Origin: Thiodiazotropha sp040507035
GTDB lineage: Bacteria; Pseudomonadota; Gammaproteobacteria; Chromatiales; Chromatiaceae
Assembly: GCA_040507035.1 (NCBI GenBank)
Contig: JBEVVR010000052.1
Location: forward strand, 1 to 64,000
DNA: 64,000 nucleotides
Direction of reading: 5' to 3'
Position 1 is the first letter of the stretch. Every line of letters starts with the position of its first letter. Positions 17,756 through 24,889 of the stretch are shown piece after piece. The notes beneath the pieces are model-generated. The model saw nothing but the letters and a program-made list of their open reading frames with translations. It was not told the origin of the DNA and did no database searches. Position numbers and translations under genes: made by a program.

Positions 17756-18673
17756 TTAACTGGTTGATATGCCTTGAGCCCGCCCTTTGAGCATACAGGC
17801 TTGCGCCAGCTCAAACCAATGATCGGTCTCCGGGCGTACCTGGAGTTCCTTGCAGGCTTGAATAAAATCAAGAAACTCCGCCGCGCTGGGCCCCGCAGCC
17901 TGGTCGATAACCGAGGATCCAGACTCGAAACTTTGAACCAGTTTCAAAGCCGCAGCAATCGTCTCTTCCTCGCCTGCAAAATGTAATTCACCGACCTGTT
18001 CAAGATCAGGTTGCTTGAGGGTTAAAGAGATACATCGACGCACAAAGGCAGGAGGAAGGTCACGTTCATCATTACTGGTTATTATGATCAGCGGGATTCC
18101 GTCTTTACACTCAACATAACGTCCGCTGTCCACAACTTCAAAACGCAGCCCACCAAGCACTTCAAGCAGATTATTGGGAAGATCCGGATCCGCTTTATCA
18201 ATCTCATCCACCAGCACCACGGCCGGATCGAGTTGGTTGGCCTGGTCATATTGCAAATCGTCGTTGAGTAGAGACAAGGGATCCAATGCTGATTTTGCAT
18301 CCAACGCCTGCCAAAGAACAGACGGTCGAACATAGGAGAGCAGCTTCGATTCAAGCATTTTAGCCTGGGCATCTTGAAGCCGCCTGACGTGATCTACCTC
18401 CCATAGCAATGAACTGATTTCAGTTCGCGAGTTGATCGTCCTCTCCAGATATCGCCAACCCAACCGGTCAGCAACATTTCTCGCTAACGAGGTTTTACCA
18501 CAACCGGCCGGACCGGTTACCAACAAGGGTCGTTGTGTCGCGGCAGCCGCAGAAATTGCCAACTCCATCTCCGCACTGAACAGATAGGACAAACCTGTGC
18601 GAAAGTCACCTGCCCCACCCGTTGGCAAGCGACGAGCCTGGTTTGGATCATCAAAAATGTTATTGAATTTCAT
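17756..18673 (-). CDS. MoxR-type AAA+ ATPase
   Basis: A 305-residue AAA+ ATPase. Walker A is LLVTGPAGCGKTSLARN (about 49-65), Walker B VVLVDEIDKADPDLPN, sensor-1 IIITSNDERDLPPAF and the arginine finger lies in VRRCI. The layout (compact core, helical lid, no long extensions) is that of MoxR ATPases, which work with vWA-domain adaptors to remodel client proteins; the vWA-like partner is the next gene. The open frame reaches 18730, but the ATG at 18673 has a GGGAG ribosome-binding site 6 bases upstream and overlaps the end of the TIR gene by 14 bases, showing tight translational coupling. ATP-driven control of the effector or sheath partner is the likely role (inference). Confidence 0.92.
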   Translation of the reverse strand: MKFNNIFDDPNQARRLPTGGAGDFRTGLSYLFSAEMELAISAAAATQRPLLVTGPAGCGKTSLARNVADRLGWRYLERTINSRTEISSLLWEVDHVRRLQDAQAKMLESKLLSYVRPSVLWQALDAKSALDPLSLLNDDLQYDQANQLDPAVVLVDEIDKADPDLPNNLLEVLGGLRFEVVDSGRYVECKDGIPLIIITSNDERDLPPAFVRRCISLTLKQPDLEQVGELHFAGEEETIAAALKLVQSFESGSSVIDQAAGPSAAEFLDFIQACKELQVRPETDHWFELAQACMLKGRAQGISTS

Positions 18674-19979
18674 GCCTGGCTCCCAAGAGTTGCATTCTTC
18701 TGCGAAAACTAAAATTCCAATCCCGATCACTTCCAGCTGGCAATGCGGGATTTAGGGGGACAATTCCGCTCGCGTCGGTTTCAACAATGTCCGGTATTGT
18801 TCCGCCGGACCACAAAAGGAACACAATGGTAGGGAATTTAGTAGCAAGCTTGGGTGCAAGCTCGGCCCAACGCAAACTATAGCTTGCACACACCAAAATC
18901 GGCGCCCCGCTCTCCCGACTGAATTCTTGAAGATGTCTATTTAATGAGCTAAGCGGTTTTATCTCTTGACTCAGGAGATCCCAACCACCTGTGCCTAAAA
19001 TGGCCTCCGCTAATTCTGAGGCAAGATAGGTTGTGATTTCAGATTCATCATCATCACCCCAGCCATCCGGGATCTCTAATATACGCCACGCCCTCAACAG
19101 GTCATCTTCCAATTGTCCCGTTGCGGTACGCAGCATCATGCGCACGATCCATGTATCATGACAGTTTACGACAACTGCTCCATACCCGACTTGTTGCTGA
19201 CAAAGCGAGAGCAGGGTACAGGATGCTTCAGCCGGTAAGCGCATTGGGAATACCGCTTGGTAAAGACGTGCCGCCAAGTGATACTCCGGCTGGCTGCCAC
19301 GTGCCACATCGGAGATGACTGCATCAATTTCCGGCACAATAGCGTGCCTGACCATCTTTACAGCCAGCAGACTCTGAATTTGTACATAGGGCTTCCATGA
19401 ATCATCTGCATAGTGCTTGGTCAGTGTTTCTTCGACTGTAACCTGTGGTGCAAATCGACGAATAGTATCTTCGACGAAGACTTGGACAGGATCAAATACG
19501 GTTTTGTGTGCCGGCGCTTCCGCTCTTGCTAACAACTCTCGATGGATAAGGTCTATTTTTTCACTGTCTGATATTCCATCAGCAAACTGGATATCGTTAA
19601 GACTTGTATCGGAGACAAAGGGATTCTCTGCGATATCTGCACGTTCCAGCCCTGACACAAGTACTGGAATAATCACGAAATCCGGATCAAGCGCCTTGCG
19701 CCATAAGAGCAGATTGACCTCACGTGGAACCCAGACTGAACTCTCCCTTGTAATTGCTCGTGGCGAGAGAAGTATCACAGCCGCATCGCATAATCCCATC
19801 CACGAATAGAGCCGCTGACACCATTCATCACCAGCCTGCAGATTGCGTTGATCCACAAGCACTTCCATCTCATTGCTTGAGTCGAGCTTAGCGACGAGTT
19901 GCTCTAGAAAAGTTGCCGTTACTGGCTCCTCAGTCTTGTTAGCACTGTGGCTGATAAATATTCTGTAACGGCGTCCCAT
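18660..19979 (-). CDS. TIR-domain protein, putative NAD-degrading effector or signal sensor
   Basis: A 439-residue protein. Residues 1-~150 are a TIR domain: YRIFISHSA at the first strand, EVLVDQRNLQAGDEW in the BB-loop region, CDAAVILLSPRAI, and WVPREVNLLLW, which carries the Glu in the position of the catalytic Glu of NAD-cleaving TIR enzymes. The remaining ~290 residues are alpha/beta and not recognised with certainty; the end (PILVCASYSLRWAEL, TIVFLLWSGGTIPD) again looks Rossmann-like. Many prokaryotic TIR proteins are defence effectors that deplete NAD+. It is the first gene of the operon; its stop overlaps the ATPase start. Upstream lies a 480-base non-coding stretch. TIR assignment is firm; activity is inference. 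Confidence 0.88.
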   Translation of the reverse strand: MGRRYRIFISHSANKTEEPVTATFLEQLVAKLDSSNEMEVLVDQRNLQAGDEWCQRLYSWMGLCDAAVILLSPRAITRESSVWVPREVNLLLWRKALDPDFVIIPVLVSGLERADIAENPFVSDTSLNDIQFADGISDSEKIDLIHRELLARAEAPAHKTVFDPVQVFVEDTIRRFAPQVTVEETLTKHYADDSWKPYVQIQSLLAVKMVRHAIVPEIDAVISDVARGSQPEYHLAARLYQAVFPMRLPAEASCTLLSLCQQQVGYGAVVVNCHDTWIVRMMLRTATGQLEDDLLRAWRILEIPDGWGDDDESEITTYLASELAEAILGTGGWDLLSQEIKPLSSLNRHLQEFSRESGAPILVCASYSLRWAELAPKLATKFPTIVFLLWSGGTIPDIVETDASGIVPLNPALPAGSDRDWNFSFRRRMQLLGARHEIQ

Positions 19980-20459
19980 GATTTAATTATCAATCCTTCA
20001 AAACCAGTCTGAGAATAATGCCATATTTTAGGATTCGATTTATATACCAGTAATGCCATAACACCCAATCGCGTAACCAACCATAACCCTAGTTCTGATT
20101 TCCCTATTTAGCGATATATCCAACAATTATCACTCTACCGATAAACGTAATTTTGGTTTTAAATTGTCACAAGATAGAGACCGCCCGGGCAGATGGCAGA
20201 CCCTTTCAGTAGCGCCCGTAGCAGCAATCCGAGTTACAAGAGAGCTATGCACATGGCGGCAGAAGCACAGGCAATTGCGAAGAGCACACCACTTTTTTAC
20301 ATCACCCCTGTGTCTGCAACCCGCCAGTCAAGGTAGATAGCCTCATCAAGCCGCCTTTAGACCCATAGCAACTCTTGATGAATACACCCAAAATGCGTTA
20401 AAGATACTGATACAACGCCTCAACAGATTTACCAGCCCATCACACAGCAGAACGCAATA
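19980..20459. other. Non-coding spacer between the TIR operon and glnII
   Basis: About 480 bases with no plausible gene on either strand. The part nearest the TIR start is AT-rich and should hold the operon promoter, but I could not name -35/-10 boxes with confidence. A GC-richer middle (about 20180-20300) has no recognised RNA or repeat. Confidence 0.5.
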
Positions 20460-20478
20460 GCGCACCAATTTAGTGCGC
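20460..20478. promoter_or_regulatory. NtrC-binding site 1 upstream of glnII
   Basis: GCGCACCAATTTAGTGCGC is an almost perfect palindrome matching the NtrC operator (TGCACC-N5-GGTGCA). Its centre is 33 bp, about three helical turns, from that of site 2, the arrangement of an NtrC enhancer. Confidence 0.75.
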
Positions 20479-20493
20479 GACTAAATTCATGGG

Positions 20494-20510
20494 CGCACCA
20501 TATCGGTGCA
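20494..20510. promoter_or_regulatory. NtrC-binding site 2 upstream of glnII
   Basis: CGCACCATATCGGTGCA has both NtrC half-sites (GCACC / GGTGC) with the standard 5-base spacer. It lies about 75 bp upstream of the sigma-54 element, a normal enhancer distance. Confidence 0.78.
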
Positions 20511-20575
20511 TATGAGGCATGATCAAATATCCCCTTACCGGGCTATCTATCTGTTTTCTCTATTAATATACAAAG

Positions 20576-20591
20576 TGGCATGGATGATGCT
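20576..20591 (+). promoter_or_regulatory. Sigma-54 promoter of glnII
   Basis: TGGCATGGATGATGCT fits the -24/-12 consensus TGGCACG-N4-TTGCW: GG and GC are 10 bases apart and most flanking positions agree. With the two NtrC sites upstream this predicts NtrC-activated, nitrogen-limited transcription starting near 20603. Confidence 0.78.
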
Positions 20592-20602
20592 GCTGACACA
20601 CC

Positions 20603-20802
20603 GCATGGTGTGATCAACGGCATAACTGGGGTCAATGATCCAAACAGGGGAAAGCCGCACTTTCCACAGACCTGTCTGGCCCACAATGACCTGTTTTTGG
20701 CCGTTTTGTTTGCCGGAAATCCCTCGCGACTTGCCGTCAATGATTTCTATCGCATTACGCCAAGGCGTAAAAACCGATCATTCGTTTGGAGATATATTAA
20801 GT
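20603..20802 (+). other. Long 5' leader of glnII
   Basis: If transcription starts near 20603 the leader is about 200 bases. It contains a weak overlapping open frame (20580-20813) without family resemblance, and no riboswitch I can recognise. A second, constitutive promoter inside it is possible. Confidence 0.4.
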
Positions 20803-21813
20803 ATGAAAAGTAAGCTGGAATATATTTGGCTCGACGGCTACAAGCCGACCCAGAGCCTGCGTAGTAAAACCATGGTCCGCTCCGATTTCGGCGGCAAACT
20901 GGAAGATTGTCCGATGTGGTCCTTCGACGGCAGCTCGACTGAGCAGGCTGAAGGCAGTGCATCCGATTGCCTGCTGAAACCCGTCGCGGTTATTCCTGAT
21001 CCGGCGCGCAAGAATTCCTATCTCGTAATGACCGAGGTATTGAATGCTGATGGTACCCCGCATCCTTCCAACGGACGCGCCACCATCGAAGATGATGACG
21101 AAGACTTCTGGTTTGGATTTGAACAGGAGTATTTTCTCTGGGATCCGGTTACCAACCTGCCCCCAGGTTTTCCAGCCGGCGGCTATCCTCCACCTCAGGG
21201 CCCCTACTACTGCTCGGTTGGCGCTCGCAACGCCTATAATCGCGACCTGATCGAAGAGCACCTCGATCTCTGCCTGGAAGCGGGCCTTAATGTGGAGGGT
21301 ATAAACGCCGAGGTTGCCGCGGGTCAGTGGGAATTCCAGGTCTTTGCCAAGAGTGCAAAAGCCGCTGGAGACCAGATCTGGCTGGCACGCTACCTGCTGG
21401 AGCGTACCGCTGAAAAATTTGATCTCGCCGTCGACTGGCACCCCAAGCCACTGGGTGATACCGACTGGAATGGCTCGGGTATGCACGCCAACTTCTCCAA
21501 CGGCGCCATGCGCGATGCGGGCAATGAAGAGATCTTCACCAAGATCTGTGAAGAGTTCGGCAAGAATGTCGGTCCCTGTATCTCTGTCTACGGCGCCCAT
21601 AATGACCAGCGTTTGACGGGTAAGCATGAGACCCAATCCATCGACCAGTTCAGCTATGGCGTCTCTGACCGCGGCGCATCGATTCGTATTCCTGTGGGTA
21701 CGGTTGAAGATGGCTGGAAGGGCCGCCTGGAAGATCGCCGTCCGGCGTCCAACGCGGATCCCTATAAGGTAGCCGCCGTCATCGTCAAGGTGACCAAGTC
21801 GGCTCTGACCTGA
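20803..21813 (+). CDS. glnII: Glutamine synthetase type II (GlnII)
   Basis: A 336-residue glutamine synthetase of the short eukaryote-like type II, which makes glutamine from glutamate, ammonia and ATP in the cytoplasm. Signatures: EYIWLDGY at the N-terminus, WSFDGSSTEQAEGSASD, FWFGFEQEYFLW, AEVAAGQWEFQV, DWNGSGMHANFS, and SYGVSDRGASIRIP with EDRRPASNADPY at the C-terminus. The length fits type II, not the ~470-residue type I GlnA. The frame is open to 20635, but the ATG at 20803 gives the family N-terminus and has a GGAG box upstream. Regulated by two NtrC sites and a sigma-54 promoter; ends at an intrinsic terminator. Type II enzymes are known mainly from rhizobia, actinobacteria and eukaryotes, with scattered gammaproteobacterial cases. 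Confidence 0.95.
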   Translation: MKSKLEYIWLDGYKPTQSLRSKTMVRSDFGGKLEDCPMWSFDGSSTEQAEGSASDCLLKPVAVIPDPARKNSYLVMTEVLNADGTPHPSNGRATIEDDDEDFWFGFEQEYFLWDPVTNLPPGFPAGGYPPPQGPYYCSVGARNAYNRDLIEEHLDLCLEAGLNVEGINAEVAAGQWEFQVFAKSAKAAGDQIWLARYLLERTAEKFDLAVDWHPKPLGDTDWNGSGMHANFSNGAMRDAGNEEIFTKICEEFGKNVGPCISVYGAHNDQRLTGKHETQSIDQFSYGVSDRGASIRIPVGTVEDGWKGRLEDRRPASNADPYKVAAVIVKVTKSALT

Positions 21814-21840
21814 GTCGAAATTAGTAGACGCTAAGCATCA

Positions 21841-21871
21841 ACCGGAGCGGTTATACCGCTCCGGTTTTTTT
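21841..21871 (+). terminator. Intrinsic terminator of glnII
   Basis: ACCGGAGCGG-TTATA-CCGCTCCGGT, a perfect 10-bp GC-rich stem with a 5-base loop, is followed directly by a run of T. It lies 27 bases after the glnII stop. Confidence 0.93.
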
Positions 21872-21878
21872 ACGCCTT

Positions 21879-22850
21879 CTATCGCTTAGCCGACAACAGC
21901 TCGTCCGCCCACTCATGCTCCAAGGTGCGTATCACCTCGGTCATAGACTCCGGACGTGCTGCAGGATCCTTTGCGAGACACTTCATACACAAATCCTCCA
22001 GAATCTTAGGCACCGGGTATTTACTGACATCCGAGGGATTCACCGGTTGTTGGTTTTCCACCATTTCGAGAATTTCATAGGTCTTGTCGCTGTCAAAGGG
22101 GGTTTTCCCAGTCAGTAGTTCATAGAGTACCGATCCAAGGCTATAGGTATCGGTACTGAAACTGATTTCCGGGTCGCGACGAATCTGCTCCGGCGACATA
22201 TAACATAAGGTGCCCTGTAGCTTACCAAAGCCGGTGATTGATTTATCGGCAGCGGCTACTGACACCCGTTCCCGGGGTTCTTCAGGCGTAGTGCCGTCTC
22301 TCTTCCAGACCTTGGCAAGCCCCCAATCCATCAGCAACACCTCGCTGTATGGACCGACCAGAATGTTCTCGGGCTTGATGTCCCGATGCGCAACGCCATG
22401 GGCATGGGCATAGTCCAGCGCATGGGCAATCTGCACAATAACCTCTATGAGTTGGGTCAAGTCATAACGCTCACGGTAATTTAAGATTTCCCGCAAGGTG
22501 TAACCGTGAACCAGTTTCATGGTGAAGTAGTAGTGCCCCCGGTTGTCGCGGCCAATCTCATAGATGGGTACGGTATTTGGGTGTTGAAGCTTGGCGGAAA
22601 CCCGCGCCTCCCGGAGCAGGCGGGTATTCTCGATTTCATCGTCGACGAACTCGGAACGTAGTGTTTTATAGGCAACCACCCGATTCAGATGCATATCCTT
22701 GCAGGATTTGATTAATGACTTGCCTCCCTTGGCAATGGTGCTCAGAAACATATATCGGGTATGGGGATTGAGAACCTTGGGTAGCGGCTTGTCGGTATCT
22801 TCGAGAAAGACGTCGTTATAGTCTTTCGGTGGCTCCTTAAATTTGAGCAT
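21879..22850 (-). CDS. Hanks-type serine/threonine protein kinase
   Basis: A 323-residue cytosolic kinase with no transmembrane or sensor domain. Landmarks: glycine-loop region IAKGGKSLIK (somewhat atypical), the ATP-binding Lys in RVVAYKTL, catalytic loop HGVAHRDIKPENILV, metal-binding motif DWGLAK (DWG in place of DFG, common in bacteria), activation segment ending GTLCYMSPEQ, and DTYSLGSVLYELLTGKTPF. All catalytic residues are present, so it should be active. Substrate unknown; it is not next to a phosphatase or FHA protein. It converges with glnII, separated by the terminator, and lies divergent to rsmA across about 160 bases. Confidence 0.93.
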   Translation of the reverse strand: MLKFKEPPKDYNDVFLEDTDKPLPKVLNPHTRYMFLSTIAKGGKSLIKSCKDMHLNRVVAYKTLRSEFVDDEIENTRLLREARVSAKLQHPNTVPIYEIGRDNRGHYYFTMKLVHGYTLREILNYRERYDLTQLIEVIVQIAHALDYAHAHGVAHRDIKPENILVGPYSEVLLMDWGLAKVWKRDGTTPEEPRERVSVAAADKSITGFGKLQGTLCYMSPEQIRRDPEISFSTDTYSLGSVLYELLTGKTPFDSDKTYEILEMVENQQPVNPSDVSKYPVPKILEDLCMKCLAKDPAARPESMTEVIRTLEHEWADELLSAKR

Positions 22851-23012
22851 GTTGCCTCAATCCATAGTTTATTTGTCAGCCAAGTTTAGCACTCTTCATC
22901 GAAGGATTTGATACTATTTGTCTGATTGATAGCGCATACAGCCAACGCCTTCCAGCTGGTGTAAAATTGTCATCAGACTCTTGGATAAATCACAACATTA
23001 TAGGCTAATCCT

Positions 23013-23795
23013 TTGAACCATCGCCCCAGGAAGAGATTCGGCCAGAACTTTCTCCACGACCCAGGAATCATTCAACGCATCGTTCAGGCCATCGATCCAC
23101 AAGCGGATGATAACCTGGTTGAGATCGGGCCCGGCCAAGGGGCCATCACCACTCAACTGCTGCCGCAGCTTGGCTGTATGCACGCCATCGAACTGGACCG
23201 GGATCTGGTTGCCCCGCTGGCGCAACAGTGCGCCTCTCTGGGCGAACTGCAGATTCACAATACAGACGCCTTGAAGTTTGACTTCACCCGGCTGGCGGAG
23301 ACCGGGCGCCCGCTCAGGGTAGTCGGCAATCTGCCCTACAACATCTCCACCCCCCTGCTGTTCCACCTCCTGGAGCAGGCTGATCAGATTGCCGACATGC
23401 ATTTCATGCTGCAAAAGGAGGTGGTGGAGCGAATGGCAGCCGCCCCCGGAAGCAAGACATACGGTCGCTTGTCAGTAATGCTGCAGGCCAGGGCGGAGGT
23501 CACATCGCTTTTCAGCATCGGGCCCGGCGCCTTCAATCCACCACCCAAGGTGGAATCCGCCTTTGTGCGCCTCATACCGCTGAATCCCCCTCCCTACCAA
23601 GTCGATGATTGGGATCACTTCAGCAGGCTGGTCAGCCAGGCCTTCTCCCAAAGGCGCAAAACTCTGCGCAACAGCCTGAGTAAGATAGCTTCGGCAGACA
23701 CAATCAGGGCCGCGGGTATAGATCCCGGCATCCGGGCGGAACAGCTCTCGATCTCTGATTTCGTGGAACTGGCAAACCTCTCCCTGGCAAGTTGA
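23013..23795 (+). CDS. rsmA: 16S rRNA (adenine1518/1519-N6)-dimethyltransferase RsmA (KsgA)
   Basis: A 260-residue enzyme that dimethylates two adjacent adenosines in the 3' terminal hairpin of 16S rRNA, a late 30S maturation step. Family signatures: HRPRKRFGQNFL at the N-terminus, SAM motif I LVEIGPGQGAIT, IELDRDLV, VVGNLPYNISTPLLF (catalytic NLPY) and a C-terminal FSQRRKTLRNSL. Start is a TTG with only a weak ribosome-binding site; the conserved HRPRKRFGQ immediately follows, so the start is probably right. Length is normal. Downstream sits a 195-base gap before the HD-domain gene. Confidence 0.96.
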   Translation: MNHRPRKRFGQNFLHDPGIIQRIVQAIDPQADDNLVEIGPGQGAITTQLLPQLGCMHAIELDRDLVAPLAQQCASLGELQIHNTDALKFDFTRLAETGRPLRVVGNLPYNISTPLLFHLLEQADQIADMHFMLQKEVVERMAAAPGSKTYGRLSVMLQARAEVTSLFSIGPGAFNPPPKVESAFVRLIPLNPPPYQVDDWDHFSRLVSQAFSQRRKTLRNSLSKIASADTIRAAGIDPGIRAEQLSISDFVELANLSLAS

Positions 23796-23989
23796 CTGCT
23801 GCTTTACCCATGCCAGGTGGAACGCAGCGAATATCAATCCGGAAAGCCCGGCGTGGGCCAAAAATAACTCACTCCATGTAGTTAAATCCTTAAGCGGGGT
23901 GAAATATTTCCGTTTCTTGACCGATTCGGTATGCTCTATACTCCTTATTGGCCGCTGATTCCAAATTAAAATAAGGACAAGGAAGTACC

Positions 23990-24850
23990 ATGAATCCCAC
24001 AACCTTAGTGATCGATGCCCTAGGAAACCATATAGAGCAGTCCTATCTAAGCATCTACGGCCCCCTGGAACCCCTCTACCCCAAGGCGCTCAACTATGCG
24101 GCACGCACCATTCTGGAGCTCATTGCCAATAGCGATGCCCTCTATCACGATGTCCACCATACCGTGCAGGTGACACTGGTCGGCGAGGCCATCCTTCGCG
24201 GGCGCCACATGATACAGCGGGTCAATCCGGATGATTGGCTGCACTTTATGGGGGCCTGTCTGCTGCATGATATCGGCTATGTGCGCGGGGTCTGCCCAGG
24301 CGATAGCGATACCGAGTTTGTCATCGATGCGGAGGGTAACCGTATCACACCTCCCCGCGGCGCCTCCGATGCCTTCCTCACACCCTACCATGTGGATCGT
24401 GGCATCATCTTTGCCAAGAGCCGCGGTAACGAGGTTCCCTATATCGATACCGAGCGCCTGGCCCGCGCCATTGAGCTGACCCGATTTCCCGTTCCCGACT
24501 CCGCCGACCATCAAGAGACAGATACCGAGGCCGGTCTGGTTCGTGCCGCCGATCTCATTGGCCAGCTTGGCGATCCAGACCATATGCGCCGCTTGACCGG
24601 TTTGTATCACGAATTCGTCGAGACCGGGACCGCAGAGAAACTCGGCTACACCAGCGCCGCCGATCTGGCGGAGGACTATCCGGTGTTCTTCTGGAATGTG
24701 GCGCAACCCTATCTAAAAGATGCCTTGAGATACCTTCAGCTGACCCAGGAAGGCAAGCAATGGATAGCCAATCTCCATTCTCATGTATTTGCCGTCGAGC
24801 ACAATCAATTTTACTTGGGACCATACATTGGAAAAAACACGGAAGAATAA
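23990..24850 (+). CDS. HD-domain metal-dependent phosphohydrolase
   Basis: A 286-residue protein with the metal-binding H...HD...D pattern of HD phosphohydrolases: YHDVHHTVQVTLVG (first His), ACLLHDIGYVRG (HD pair), and a later conserved Asp in LVRAADLIGQLGD. The rest is helical; no other domain. Members of this subgroup, found widely in bacteria and cyanobacteria, are often labelled metal-dependent phosphohydrolase or cyclic nucleotide phosphodiesterase-like; the substrate is unknown. A good ribosome-binding site (GGAAG, about 6 bases upstream) supports the ATG. The next gene starts 40 bases downstream on the same strand, so they could be co-transcribed. Confidence 0.85.
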   Translation: MNPTTLVIDALGNHIEQSYLSIYGPLEPLYPKALNYAARTILELIANSDALYHDVHHTVQVTLVGEAILRGRHMIQRVNPDDWLHFMGACLLHDIGYVRGVCPGDSDTEFVIDAEGNRITPPRGASDAFLTPYHVDRGIIFAKSRGNEVPYIDTERLARAIELTRFPVPDSADHQETDTEAGLVRAADLIGQLGDPDHMRRLTGLYHEFVETGTAEKLGYTSAADLAEDYPVFFWNVAQPYLKDALRYLQLTQEGKQWIANLHSHVFAVEHNQFYLGPYIGKNTEE

Positions 24851-24889
24851 TCAGCAGGGTGACTGGATGCCATTTGGGTAAAATGCCAA

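Noticed and set aside
20580..20813. A 77-codon frame in the glnII leader
   Set aside because: Starts inside the sigma-54 element, lacks a ribosome-binding site and overlaps the glnII start; treated as leader.
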